From Flavobacterium proteolyticum (GTDB lineage: Bacteria > Bacteroidota > Bacteroidia > Flavobacteriales > Flavobacteriaceae), in assembly GCF_015223105.1 (NCBI RefSeq), contig NZ_JADFTZ010000002.1:1-64000 (forward strand): a stretch of DNA of 64,000 bases, given 5' to 3'. Every line of letters starts with the position of its first letter. Position 1 is the first letter of the stretch. The position numbers and the translations under genes are program-made. Below, piece after piece: positions 9,501-17,399 of this stretch. The notes under the pieces were generated by a model that worked only from the letters and a program-made list of their open reading frames with translations, did not search any database and was not told where the DNA came from.

Positions 9501-11332
9501 GAAGAATTTAAAACAGATGTAATAGAAGGACATGGTGGTCCACACAAAATTGTAGCATCCCAACCAGCGGCATTTTGAGAACCATTTGATACAAAAACAA
9601 AGGTTAAACATCCCGTTGGTGAAGTTGATGTATATGAAGGAATAATATTTGTTCCAAAATAAGTTCCTACTGGAGTACCAGTTGCAGAATCTCCATCATA
9701 AATTGTAAGTGAATCATTTATACTACTAATTAAATTGAATGAGTTGAAATAAACAGTAACTACTTCTCCTGGATTCTGCGGACAAATAGTAGTTGTACCA
9801 TTTGCAGCAGTTACATTATCTGGATAATTACCAGTTGGTCCTCCTGGGTCATAGTAATGATCACCACCACAATAATTTGGTAAGGTTCTAAATGTTCCTT
9901 TCACAGACCAATCTCCAATATCAGTTCCTCCTGGTTGACATCTAGCTCTCACATAAACATCATAAGAAGTTTGGGAATTCAAACCTGTAATTGTATAAGA
10001 TGTAGCTGTTGTAATTTGCCCAACTGAGGCCAAAGTTGGAGGTGGTGAACCTGCAGGTAACCAAATTACCTCGTAAGATGTTGCAGCTGGCGCATTGTTT
10101 GTCCAACTAACTAACATTGAACTTGATGTAATACTTGTCGCTGTTATACCAGTTGGTCTTGGACAAGTTGGTGCAGGAGCACAAGTTATATTCGCAGTCC
10201 ATCCAGATCTTATTACAGAAGTATCAGAAGTAAAATTAAATGTTAAACATCCACTTGCTGAAGTTGCTGTGAAAGTTGGAGGCAAAGTAGTTCCAGAATA
10301 AGTTCCTAATAAAGTTGCAGCTGTACTATTTCCATCATATATCCTTAAGAAATCCCATCCAGATTCAGTATTAAAAGAGGTAAAAGTAACAGTAACTAAT
10401 TCACCCGGTACCGTAGGACAAATTACAGTTGTAATATTTTCACTATTCTGATAATCACCAGTTGCACCTCCAGAATCAATAAAATTACCCCCACAAATAG
10501 GCGGTGCAGAGGTAGTAGTAAAATTTCTTACTACAGACCACGGACTAACATTATCAGCCTCACAAATAGTCCTAACATAATAACTATAAGATGTTAAAGG
10601 TGATAATCCTGTTAAAGTATATGAATTAGTTAAAATATTATTTACAATAGTTCCCGTCCCTTGAACAAATCCTTGCGGTCCGTACTCTATTTGCCATGGT
10701 CCTGCAGGATTTGGACTTGTCCAAGACAAATTGGCTGTTGTTGAAAATGGCGTAACATTTAAAGCTGTTGGTGCCAAACATTGTTGATCAACTTTAACAT
10801 CGTCTAAAATCCATCTATCACCTAATCCATTATTAACTTCCATGACAAAAGCAAAATAAACATTTTGTCCAGCATAAGCATTAAGCAAAATGAAAAACTG
10901 TTGAAATGGTAAATTTTGAATATCAAGCTCTGTATAAGTAGCTAATGTTGTGGTAAAAGCGGCTCTATTTTGAGTTGTTGTTGACATCAACACCTTATAC
11001 ACACTTCCTTGCTCCCCGTTTGAACCCGATCTTGAATAAAATCTAATCTGTCCATTTGCCGGAACTGTAACTTGAGGAGTTATTAACCAATCTTGGGCTA
11101 AACCAGCGGAAGTTGCACCACCATCACGGTTAACCATCGCCGACCAGGTTCCTTGATGTACCCAACCAAAACCAGTAGCATTTGTTCTTCCCCAGCTTTG
11201 TGCTGTACCAACTCCATTATCTTCAACAACCCAACCAGCAGGAGGAAAAGCAGCACCTTCAAAACCTTCAGGAAACTGAGCATAACTGAAGATAGAAAAA
11301 AATACCATTGTTAAAAGTAAAATTCTTTTCAT
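3539..11332 (-). CDS. Giant T9SS type B surface protein, 2597 aa
   Basis: Probable cell-surface adhesin exported by Sec and then T9SS. From residue positions estimated by coordinate: signal peptide 1-19; choice-of-anchor/cleaved-adhesin (MAM-like) domain 20-185; Fn3 185-270; CUB 280-385; Fn3 389-475; CUB 483-598; PKD 610-695 (YTWNFGDN); P domain 740-897; a module 965-1168; nine ~79-residue repeats 1182-1887; a segment with VTYNIDGGANQT 1888-1980; four ~92-residue PKD-like repeats 1980-2350; and a gliding-motility-associated C-terminal domain 2513-2597 (FTPNGDGINDTW, IFDRYGKL, GWDGTYN, ending in FALKR). That last domain is the type B sorting signal, which in known systems depends on SprF/PorP-type partners, and one is encoded upstream. 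A terminator follows the gene and a -7 box precedes it, so it may be its own transcription unit. The substrate is unknown. Confidence 0.95.
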   Translation of the reverse strand: MKRILLLTMVFFSIFSYAQFPEGFEGAAFPPAGWVVEDNGVGTAQSWGRTNATGFGWVHQGTWSAMVNRDGGATSAGLAQDWLITPQVTVPANGQIRFYSRSGSNGEQGSVYKVLMSTTTQNRAAFTTTLATYTELDIQNLPFQQFFILLNAYAGQNVYFAFVMEVNNGLGDRWILDDVKVDQQCLAPTALNVTPFSTTANLSWTSPNPAGPWQIEYGPQGFVQGTGTIVNNILTNSYTLTGLSPLTSYSYYVRTICEADNVSPWSVVRNFTTTSAPPICGGNFIDSGGATGDYQNSENITTVICPTVPGELVTVTFTSFNTESGWDFLRIYDGNSTAATLLGTYSGTTLPPTFTATSASGCLTFNFTSDTSVIRSGWTANITCAPAPTCPRPTGITATSITSSSMLVSWTNNAPAATSYEVIWLPAGSPPPTLASVGQITTATSYTITGLNSQTSYDVYVRARCQPGGTDIGDWSVKGTFRTLPNYCGGDHYYDPGGPTGNYPDNVTAANGTTTICPQNPGEVVTVYFNSFNLISSINDSLTIYDGDSATGTPVGTYFGTNIIPSYTSTSPTGCLTFVFVSNGSQNAAGWDATILCGPPCPSITSVLNSSTPAAGAENVIRVCQGQTVNFTGSGIFAASGTGATYTWNFGDNTTANGQSVSHAFTNPGIYLVNLFITDANGCRNSNRINQLVYVSTTPTFSTTVSDNEICLGQSATITASATPNTFTKECAPPVSGTTFLPDGSGVSYQTSIPVDCFPFGSTITSASQITSVCINMEHSYLGDLEIRLVSPTGQSIILKAYPGGGGTYLGCPLDDPAVGPGTGRNYCFTPTATTLMVNGATTACGTPSVGSINAGNYMPVNPFTNLIGSALNGNWSLIVTDNLGIDNGYIFNWSINFDSSLIPSDYQFTPVLSSGSWTPNADITNVSGNQITVTPTTVGNHCYTYNVTDDFGCTYSRQVCLDVVPGVEFTDITVSPTQICNGGDAVYTFTGTPNAIVTYNINGGANQTITLDGTGSATLTLTGLNLTTDINVTYMTAPSVPTAGNAIAAVGGVNPNNSTGAILAAGTTANTANSTTINSSNTTVTLTLAHIVPAGTPITVSLAKNTTTGAVNIVDGPSTLLFNTGAINILQHVTFIKGTTSNTITINRANGTVFLDGVSYNYNELGCDRPLNDSASVVVYATPAVTVSPATCTADGSAIITNYNPSFTYLFSPTGPSIDSSGAILNAVFGTSYTVALDNVACTTSPSPFVIDAMLQNLPTPIINSTPPTCLADGFSTITNYDGTATYTFTPTGPSVDTTGLITGMVFGNSYTVIASNTTCDSNPSTPFSNLIMLVTPVVPTVSVTPPTCAANGFATITNYDPAITYVFTPAGPTVDASGVISGMAFSTNYEVAASNGSCTSVNSAIFTIDPILVTPAVPVISMTAPTCLADGFSTITNYDATLTYVFNPAGPTVDATGLISGMTLNTLYEVTASNATCTSAASAQFNNLVMLVTPVVPTVSVTPPTCAANGFATITNYDPAITYVFTPTGPTVDASGVISGMVLNTNYEVAASNGSCTSVNSAIFTINPILVTPAIPVISMTAPTCLADGFSTITNYDATLTYVFNPAGPTVDATGLISGMTLNTLYEVTASNATCTSVASAQFNNLVMLVTPVVPTVSVTPPTCAANGFATITNYDPAITYVFTPTGPTVDASGVISGMVLNTNYEVAASNGSCTSVNSAIFTINPILVTPAIPVISMTAPTCLADGFSTITNYDATLTYVFNPAGPTVDATGLISGMTLNTLYEVTASNATCTSVASAQFNNLVMLVTPVVPTVSITAPTCTADGFATITNYDPAITYVFTPAGPTVGTGGVISNALLNTNYQVAASNGSCTSANSSQFSVLPILPKPVLVNIVSNNAICEGTSGTITITATPNSVVTYNIDGGANQTVNINNTGTVTIATPILLSNSIYNVVYVQSTIAPFCGQNQSGSATVIVNPIPDVIITPTQTTICSGTSTSINLSSTVSGTTFTWVVVQQSNVTGASNGSGNVISQVLTSTLTGNGYVDYLVTPTSNGCVGPAQSIRINVTPRPNVTAINNNPTFCSGGVTDIQLSSNNVPGAVFSWTVTGGNVLGAAGGTGTSINQILTVSPGTTTTVEVVYTIIAEANGCSGPPQIVRVYVNPIPDLILANSTVPLCSGDSTNISFTGTVPGTVFNWVVLNSTGVFGASNGTGTSIQQVLTATSLSQGSVTYQITPTFNGCTGASQTVTVIVNPRPELFANPIHPPICSGVLSTNIFLSTFNASTVFNWTVNSVGVNGATAGSAPGPTYTIIQNLTTSVDNVAGYVDYIITPTFAGCSGTPITVRVVVNPLPKPVLTDGSICVDEFGVPFQSYTLDSGLDNANYDFVWYFNGVAIPNSNNSTYTANAVGTYGVIATNSSTNCVSSTVANMVTATVGSTVPASGLTVTQTGYFSGNATLVVNVTGGSGTLMYSLDEGTLQTSNVFTNVSAGPHKITVIDTQGCTYFTYDVFVIGYPQYFTPNGDGINDTWYIDGLQNTDVIYIFDRYGKLIKQLRGIEGWDGTYNQENLPSTDYWFTVDYLENGVKKQFKAHFALKR
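5675..7790 (-). repeat. Nine tandem ~237-bp (79-residue) repeats within the giant gene
   Basis: The encoded repeats share PTC...GF(A/S)TITNYD, TY(V/T)F(T/N)P.GP(T/S)V, G(V/L)ISGM, Y.V.ASN..C and a hydrophobic end. Two subtypes alternate: one ends in IFTI(D/N)PIL, the other in QFNNLVML. Each copy has two cysteines about 50 residues apart, which suggests a disulfide-stabilised beta domain. The first, second and ninth copies are the most divergent. Confidence 0.9.
5889..7310 (-). repeat. Three near-identical 474-bp higher-order tandem units
   Basis: The block beginning GGAACAACTGG recurs at 5889, 6363, 6837 and 7311, an exact 474-bp spacing (158 codons, one pair of repeat subtypes). Comparing two adjacent 474-bp windows (6127-6600 and 6601-7074) by eye, I count about five substitutions and no indels. 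The outer repeats are clearly less similar, which points to recent duplication or gene conversion. Confidence 0.9.
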
Positions 11333-11364
11333 TATTTCTTTTTATAATTACAATTCTTTAATTT

Positions 11365-11372
11365 CAAATTTA
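11365..11372 (-). promoter_or_regulatory. Possible -7 promoter box for the giant gene
   Basis: Read on the minus strand this is TAAATTTG, an exact match to the Bacteroidota -7 consensus TAnnTTTG, 33 bp upstream of the ATG. No convincing -33 TTTG is visible at the usual spacing. In AT-rich DNA a single match may be chance. Confidence 0.4.
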
Positions 11373-11448
11373 CACAATTATTTAACGTCATTTGTTTTAA
11401 TCGATGAAATACATATTTTATAGATTAAATACATAATTTAACGAGAAT

Positions 11449-11485
11449 ACACACATCTCTTTTATCAAACATAAAGAAATGTGTG
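11449..11485 (-). terminator. Inverted repeat after the PorE-like gene, weak terminator candidate
   Basis: Arms ACACACATCTCTTT and AAAGAAATGTGTG pair with one wobble position around a ~10-nt loop, about 20 bp past the stop at 11507. On the minus strand no solid T run follows, so it may be a partial terminator or an mRNA-stabilising hairpin between this gene and the giant gene. Confidence 0.45.
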
Positions 11486-11506
11486 CATCATAAAATTTAA
11501 CAAAAA

Positions 11507-13372
11507 CTATTTCTTAACAATTAAGAATTCACTTCTTCTGTTTTGTGCATATTGTTCTTCAGTACATGGTTTACAAGCTACTTTTGGTTCGCTTTCTCCA
11601 AAACCTTGTCCTGAAATTCTGTCTTTTGCTATTCCTTTGCTGATTAAGTATTGAACAGTCGATTTTGCTCTTCTTTCTGATAAAATCATGTTGTACTTAT
11701 CACTTCCTCTACTATCTGTATGTGATTTTGCGAAGATGACCATATTTGGATATTCGTTCATCACCATTACTAACTTATCTAACTCAGCTGCTCCTTCTGC
11801 TGTAATATTGCTTTTGTTGAACTCAAAATAAATAGGTTGTAAAATAACTTCTCTCTCTGTGATGATTGGCATGATTGGGGTTAACAAAGCTTCCACAACC
11901 ACTTGCTCATTTTCTGCTTTTGCAACCTCAAACACACCACTTTCGTATCCTTGTTTTGATACTTGAGCACTATAAGCGGTATTACATAAAACGCCTGTCA
12001 ACGTTTCTCCATTTAATGCCGTTACTTGATTTGAAACTGTTTTTTGTTTCTCATCTACTAACAATACTGTAGCGCCTTCGATAACTTTTCCTGTTTTAGC
12101 ATCTTTTACTCGAACTAAAGCTTGTACGTTACATACGGGATCCGCTTTGTAGATGTTATCTACTCCATCTCTATTACTTGAGAAAAATCCAACTTTCTTA
12201 GTAGCGTTGTATGTGAATGCAAAATCGTCTTTTGAAGTGTTTACTGGTTCGCCAACATTCATCGCTTCTGAACCTTTGTTTAAATCCATTTTGAAGACAT
12301 CCAATCCTCCAAATCCGGTTTTTCCGTTTGATGAGAAAAACAATACATTATCATCTGTAATAAATGGAAAACTCTCGTTTGCCTCAGTGTTTACTTTTGC
12401 TCCTAAGTTTTCTGGTGTACCATATTCGTCACCGTTTACTGCTACTTTCCAAATGTCTTCACCTCCAAAACCGCCTGGCATGTTTGATGAGAAGTACAAT
12501 GTTTTTCCATCTTTGCTAATGCTTGGATTTCTAACATCATATTCTTTATTGTTAAAAGGAAGTGGTTTGCTGTTTGACCATGTATCGCCTTGTTTTGTAG
12601 CTTTATACAAGTAAATTTTTCCAAACTTTGCTTTTTTAGCTTTATCCTTTACATATTCTTTCTCATTAAAACTCTCACTACCATAGTACATTGTATTACC
12701 ATCGTTTGTAATACTTACCGGTCCATCGTGCCATTTAGTGTTTAAGTTATCTACTGCCACAGCTTCGCTAATAGTTCCGTTAGCATTGTAAGTAGCTTTA
12801 TAAATATCTAAATAAGGCTCATCGTTAAAGTTACTGTTTCTTTTTGAGGTGTTTCTAGCACTTGCAAAATATACATTGTTGTCATTGGTAAGCACTGCTC
12901 CAAAATCGGTTTTATCGCTACTTACATCTGATTTAGCAATGTCGTATAATTTCGTTTGTCCTTTCAATTCTGGAAGGTAGTTTGGATTGCTTACAAATGT
13001 TTTTGCTCTTTGGTCGTTTGGTGCCAATTGTGCAAATTGTTGCATTTGTTTGTCGGCTTCCTTAAAGTTACCTTCTGCTTTTAGCATTTGGGCATATTTG
13101 TAATACGTTTCTGCATCTTGCTTTTGCTCTACTACTTTAGCGTACCATTTTACGGCTTCTTTCGTATTGAAAACATTATAGTAGCTCTCTGCTAATTGCT
13201 TGTAAACGTAGTTATCCGCTTTACTGCCTTCGGCTAATTTTAAATATTCTTTAGCAGCATCTACATATTCGTATCTATCGAATAACTTATCTGCTGTTTT
13301 TGTATTTTGATTTTGTGCACTAAGTATTCCACTTACCATCACAAAACTTAATGTTACATATAAATTTCTCAT
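11507..13372 (-). CDS. PorE-like TPR / beta-propeller / OmpA-family protein
   Basis: Probable periplasmic anchor linking a T9SS outlet to peptidoglycan. Order of parts: signal peptide 1-19 (ending LSAQ); TPR-like helices 25-130 (YEYVDAAKEYLKLAE, EAVKWYAKVVE); WD40-like PD40 blades about 150-400 (repeated DGNTMYYGSESF, DGKTLYFSSN and FFSSN motifs); a carboxypeptidase regulatory-like domain 413-500; and a C-terminal OmpA domain 510-621 with HTDSRGSDKYNMILSERRAKS-type peptidoglycan-binding residues and NRRSEF. This is the same four-part order as PorE, but known PorE is a lipoprotein and this protein has no lipobox cysteine. It lies 20 bp after the PorP/SprF-like gene, so the two are surely co-transcribed, matching the known PorE-PorP partnership. 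I regard it as a paralogue dedicated to the neighbouring type B cargo. Confidence 0.92.
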   Translation of the reverse strand: MRNLYVTLSFVMVSGILSAQNQNTKTADKLFDRYEYVDAAKEYLKLAEGSKADNYVYKQLAESYYNVFNTKEAVKWYAKVVEQKQDAETYYKYAQMLKAEGNFKEADKQMQQFAQLAPNDQRAKTFVSNPNYLPELKGQTKLYDIAKSDVSSDKTDFGAVLTNDNNVYFASARNTSKRNSNFNDEPYLDIYKATYNANGTISEAVAVDNLNTKWHDGPVSITNDGNTMYYGSESFNEKEYVKDKAKKAKFGKIYLYKATKQGDTWSNSKPLPFNNKEYDVRNPSISKDGKTLYFSSNMPGGFGGEDIWKVAVNGDEYGTPENLGAKVNTEANESFPFITDDNVLFFSSNGKTGFGGLDVFKMDLNKGSEAMNVGEPVNTSKDDFAFTYNATKKVGFFSSNRDGVDNIYKADPVCNVQALVRVKDAKTGKVIEGATVLLVDEKQKTVSNQVTALNGETLTGVLCNTAYSAQVSKQGYESGVFEVAKAENEQVVVEALLTPIMPIITEREVILQPIYFEFNKSNITAEGAAELDKLVMVMNEYPNMVIFAKSHTDSRGSDKYNMILSERRAKSTVQYLISKGIAKDRISGQGFGESEPKVACKPCTEEQYAQNRRSEFLIVKK

Positions 13373-13392
13373 TGTACTTTGGTTGGTTTAGG

Positions 13393-14313
13393 TTAGAAGA
13401 ATCTCGGTGAACTTGATACTTTTTTCGGGAAGTTCAAATCAAACAACAATATAATCTCGTGTGATGATGGTGTGGTTACGTTCAAATCAGACACAATATG
13501 ATCATAAGCATATCCTAATTTTAAATTAGGCGTTATTGCATAATTTACCATCGCACCAAAACTGTCTTCTAAACGATACGTAGCGCCTATCTCAAACTTC
13601 TGATTAAACAAGAAGTTTGTTGACAAATCCAATGATGTTGGAGCATTAAAGGCTGACTTCATCATGAAAAATGGTTTGAATTTTACGTTATCATTGATAT
13701 CAAACACATATCCTCCCGTTAAAAAGTAATGCGATACTTCTGATCCAAATTCTCTTCCATTAAAATCTAAATGTTTTGACTTCATTAAATTCGGAACCGA
13801 AAATCCTAAGTAATACTTATTTGTATAATAGAAAAATCCAGATCCAATATTAAAATATGAATTGCTCGTGTTTTCTGAAAAAGCAGGATCATTTGCATCA
13901 GGTAACGTTGAATAAACATCGTCATACAAACCAACTTTATGCAAAGTAAGACCTGTTTTTATTCCAAATGCTAATTTGTGTTCCCCTCCTAAATTTAATG
14001 TATAAGAGAAATCTGCATAAATATTATTCTCCTCTACAGGACCAATCTTATCGTTTATAAAGGATAAACCCATACCTACATTCTTACCAACTGGGGCATG
14101 TCCAAAAAACGTCCCAGTTGTCGGCGCATCCTCTATCTCAACCCATTGCTTTCTGTATAACAATCCCATCGATAAATTCTCCTTACTACCAGCATATGCC
14201 GGGTTCATTACACTCATGTTATACATGTATTGCGTGTAATGTGGGTCTTGCTGGGCTTGTAAATCTGCCGAAAAGGCAATTATTCCTAAAGTTACTAAAA
14301 ATAGTTTCTTCAT
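13393..14313 (-). CDS. PorP/SprF family type IX secretion outer-membrane protein
   Basis: The 306-residue protein has a signal peptide ending in LQAQ and then the family hallmark QDPHYTQYMYNMSVMNPAYAGS near residues 22-43. After it come alternating beta-strand segments (GLLYRKQW, GMGLSFINDKIG, NIYADFSYTLNL) expected of a roughly 12-16-strand outer-membrane barrel. SprF of Flavobacterium johnsoniae is required for secretion of the type B protein SprB, and each SprF paralogue is thought to serve the cargo encoded beside it. The gene sits between a 1005-residue type B cargo gene (61 bp upstream) and a PorE-like gene (20 bp downstream), so it is probably their dedicated translocon partner. Confidence 0.95.
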   Translation of the reverse strand: MKKLFLVTLGIIAFSADLQAQQDPHYTQYMYNMSVMNPAYAGSKENLSMGLLYRKQWVEIEDAPTTGTFFGHAPVGKNVGMGLSFINDKIGPVEENNIYADFSYTLNLGGEHKLAFGIKTGLTLHKVGLYDDVYSTLPDANDPAFSENTSNSYFNIGSGFFYYTNKYYLGFSVPNLMKSKHLDFNGREFGSEVSHYFLTGGYVFDINDNVKFKPFFMMKSAFNAPTSLDLSTNFLFNQKFEIGATYRLEDSFGAMVNYAITPNLKLGYAYDHIVSDLNVTTPSSHEIILLFDLNFPKKVSSSPRFF

Positions 14314-14374
14314 TATTATTATATGTTTTTTTTAAGAATACTGCCACTTAACGCAACAGCTATTCTTTTTTTTA

Positions 14375-17300
14375 TTATCGTTCTCTATTTATATAAATCC
14401 AACCTGTTTTCGTCTCTAAATCTGTAAAATCAATTACAAAATAGTAGGTACCATCTGGCAACTCATTTCCGCTATCAGATTGACCAAACCATTCATTTTC
14501 ATAATTTGATTTAGAGTATACTTTTGTTCCGTATCTATTAAAGATTTCAACCTTTTTAATATTATAGGCCGATAAATCCCAGTTATCGTTTAGACCGTCA
14601 CCATTAGGAGAAATTCCTTTTGGAATTGAACAAGATTCAACAGTAACTGTAGCTACATCAGTAAGAGCTAGCGAACAATTACCATTACTAATATTTGATA
14701 ATTCAATTACAACATTAGTTGTTGAACTTTCAAATTCTACAGTTGAAGAACCTGAAGCATTTAAAGTAACTGTTTGGTTGGTTCCTCCATTAATAGAATA
14801 AGTAACAACATTATTAGCAGTTCCATTTATTTGGAAAATTGCGATTTCTCCTGAACAAATAAGAGGATCAACTACAGATAAAGTTGGCGCTACTGGGCTA
14901 GATAAAATATTAGCATTAGAGAATGGTAAAGAAGCACTTGATGTACAAGTACCATTAAAAGAAGTAACTGTATAAGGCGAACCTATTGTCATGCCAGTAA
15001 TTACACCACCTGCACCTACTGTTGGTCCTGTAGGATTAAAAGTATATGTAAAAGTTGCATTGTAATTTGATATAGAAGAACTTCCCGCAACAAGACAGGT
15101 AGCCGCTACAGAAGTAATAGTTGGTGTAGCTGGCGCCGCTAACATTGCATTTATCGAGAATGAACTTGAATCCGCAGAAGAACAACTTCCGTTACTTGCT
15201 GCAACAACATAGTTTGTACCCACTGTCATTCCCGATATAACACCACTAGCATTAACAGTAGGACCTGAAGGAGTAAATACATATGTTAAGCCTACAACAT
15301 AATTTGTTATCGTTGCTACTTCATTTGAAGAACAAGTTGCTGCTGCAACAGAAATGGTAGGTGTAACTGGAATAGATAATTGAGCTGCATTAGCAAAAGA
15401 TGCAGATGATAATGAAGAACAAGTTCCATTATTAGAAACAACCGTATAACTCGTTCCAGTAATCATTCCTGTGATAGCACCACCTACTCCAACTGAAGGA
15501 CCGGCTGGTGTAAATGTATAGGTTAAACTTCCATTATAATTAGAAATCGAACTTGAACCATCAACCACACAACTAGGAGCTACAGTATTAATTGTAGGAG
15601 TTGATGGAGTTGGTAAAACTGCACTAACACTAAATGATGATGAATTAGCTGAAGTACAAACTCCATTAGAGGCAGAAACAACATAACTAGTTCCAACTAC
15701 CATTCCCGAAATTAAACCTACAGCATTTACTGTTGGTCCTGTAGGTGTAAAAATATATGAAACACTAGCGTCATAATTTGAAATAGTTGCAACACCAGCT
15801 GAAGAACATGTTTCCGCTGTAATCGAAACAGTCGGAACGTTAGGTGTAGCGATCATCATATTATTTACAAACGAAGATGAAGCTGTTGATGAACATGTTC
15901 CATTAGTTGCTAAAACTGTATAGCTAGTTCCCGTTACCATTCCAGAAATTTCACCACCCGCTGCTACTGAAGGACCAGCTGGAGTAAACACATAAGTAAC
16001 TCCACTATCATAGTTAGAGATTACACTTGAGCCATCTGCTGAACATGTTGGAGAAATAGGAGTAATTGTTGGAATTGCTGGAACTGCAAAAACAGTAATA
16101 GTACCGTTTTGAGTTGCATTTACTGAACAACCAACAGTTGTAACTGTATAGTTAAAAGTTCCTGTTTGTGTTGGTGTACCACTAATAGTAAAATTATTAG
16201 AAGCATAGTTAGTTGTTAAACCTGTTGGTAGCCCCGTAACTGTAACACCCGTAGCATCTCCACTTGTTGTGTAAATAATATTATTAAGTGCAGTACCTAG
16301 ACAAAGAACTTGGTTATTAGTTCCTGCTGGAGATGTCAGATTTATTGAACAAGTAGGAGGCACACAACTTACAATTACATTTACTTCTTCCACGACATTA
16401 CAAGGACCTGCATTGATTTCTACAAAAACAGAAGATGAAGAAGTTGGAGTAAATGATGATGGGTTTGTAATAACATTTGCATTTTGATCATAAAAAACAA
16501 ATACAAAACTTGCAGGATCATATGGTGCAACCCAAGCTGCTTGATAAGAAGTCAAATCAATTACTGGGTTACAGGCACCAGGTGTTGCCACTATGGGGCC
16601 AATATCATTAAAAGGGACGGCTCCAATAAATTGAACTTCCACTTCGTCTGTTGCCACATCCGAACATCCTGGCCTTGTTACACTTACTCGCCATGTACCG
16701 CTTTGATTAACTGTTGTAGAATTTGTAGGTGTTGTATACTGTAAAATACCATTTCTAAACCATGAATAAACAGGAGAACCAGGAACTGCAGGTGCTTGTA
16801 AAAAATTAGCTGTCAAAGTAACACTTGTGGCAGCTCCACATAAAATTCTGTCTGGACCTAAACGAACACCGCAAACGATATCACAACTTAAAGCTCCCGT
16901 TCCACCAGTTTGATTTAAGGTATAAGTTCCCGCTTGTCCAGAAAAGTTAGTAACTAACAACATGTAAAACTGACCTGCGACCGCATTTGGAATTGTAAAA
17001 TTCTCAATAGCTGCCGTTGAATAACTACAAGCTACTACGTTATTTGCTCCTGTATAACCTGGAGAATACAAAGCTAAATTATTACAAATTCCTGACAATG
17101 AATTAAATGGACCCCACAGAATAAAATCCACATCAATTCCTGCACCATTACTAGTACGTATTTGAGACAATTGGAAATTCATATTCCCAGAGGTTCCTAC
17201 TTGCATATAAAACCAAGCAGGATTTGGAGTACTACCTAGACACCCTAAGCTACCAAAACTCGCAACACCCGTAGTATTATTGAATGGTCCTTGATTACCT

Positions 17301-17392
17301 GAACACATAGCTGCTGCGTTCGCACAAGTTGACGATTGACCAAATGAAAAACTAAAGCTTAATAAAAATAATATTTTGTAAAGTAATTTCAT
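14375..17392 (-). CDS. T9SS type B surface protein, 1005 aa, with five 79-residue repeats
   Basis: Likely secreted adhesin. It has a signal peptide 1-19 (SFSFGQ), a jelly-roll-like domain 20-175 (GIDVDFILWGPF, FYMLLVTNFSGQAGTYTLNQTGG), Ig-like segments 180-435, five tandem repeats 436-831, and an Ig-like module 832-920 containing VTYSINGGTNQT. It ends in the gliding-motility-associated sorting domain 923-1005 (SPNGDGLNDNWDL, IFNRYGTKVYS, ELPDGTYYFVIDF). The repeats belong to the same family as those in the 2597-residue protein and alternate in the same two-subtype pattern. The gene is 7 bp after the 137-residue gene and 61 bp before the PorP/SprF gene. The cargo-then-SprF order resembles sprB-sprF. 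Confidence 0.95.
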   Translation of the reverse strand: MKLLYKILFLLSFSFSFGQSSTCANAAAMCSGNQGPFNNTTGVASFGSLGCLGSTPNPAWFYMQVGTSGNMNFQLSQIRTSNGAGIDVDFILWGPFNSLSGICNNLALYSPGYTGANNVVACSYSTAAIENFTIPNAVAGQFYMLLVTNFSGQAGTYTLNQTGGTGALSCDIVCGVRLGPDRILCGAATSVTLTANFLQAPAVPGSPVYSWFRNGILQYTTPTNSTTVNQSGTWRVSVTRPGCSDVATDEVEVQFIGAVPFNDIGPIVATPGACNPVIDLTSYQAAWVAPYDPASFVFVFYDQNANVITNPSSFTPTSSSSVFVEINAGPCNVVEEVNVIVSCVPPTCSINLTSPAGTNNQVLCLGTALNNIIYTTSGDATGVTVTGLPTGLTTNYASNNFTISGTPTQTGTFNYTVTTVGCSVNATQNGTITVFAVPAIPTITPISPTCSADGSSVISNYDSGVTYVFTPAGPSVAAGGEISGMVTGTSYTVLATNGTCSSTASSSFVNNMMIATPNVPTVSITAETCSSAGVATISNYDASVSYIFTPTGPTVNAVGLISGMVVGTSYVVSASNGVCTSANSSSFSVSAVLPTPSTPTINTVAPSCVVDGSSSISNYNGSLTYTFTPAGPSVGVGGAITGMITGTSYTVVSNNGTCSSLSSASFANAAQLSIPVTPTISVAAATCSSNEVATITNYVVGLTYVFTPSGPTVNASGVISGMTVGTNYVVAASNGSCSSADSSSFSINAMLAAPATPTITSVAATCLVAGSSSISNYNATFTYTFNPTGPTVGAGGVITGMTIGSPYTVTSFNGTCTSSASLPFSNANILSSPVAPTLSVVDPLICSGEIAIFQINGTANNVVTYSINGGTNQTVTLNASGSSTVEFESSTTNVVIELSNISNGNCSLALTDVATVTVESCSIPKGISPNGDGLNDNWDLSAYNIKKVEIFNRYGTKVYSKSNYENEWFGQSDSGNELPDGTYYFVIDFTDLETKTGWIYINRER
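14900..16085 (-). repeat. Five tandem ~237-bp repeats within the 1005-aa gene
   Basis: Encoded copies share (P/T)(S/T)C...(I/T)(S/T)NY, Y(V/T)F(T/N)P(A/T/S)GP(S/T)V, GG.I(S/T)GM, Y.V...NG.C(S/T)S and SF. Odd and even copies form two alternating subtypes. DNA similarity between copies is far lower than in the 2597-residue gene, so this array looks older. Confidence 0.88.
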
Positions 17393-17399
17393 AATCCTA

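Noticed and set aside
12153..12614. 153-codon plus-strand ORF antisense to the PorE-like gene
   Set aside because: It lies entirely opposite a protein with clear domains, shows no recognisable family, and its composition mirrors the complement of the real gene.
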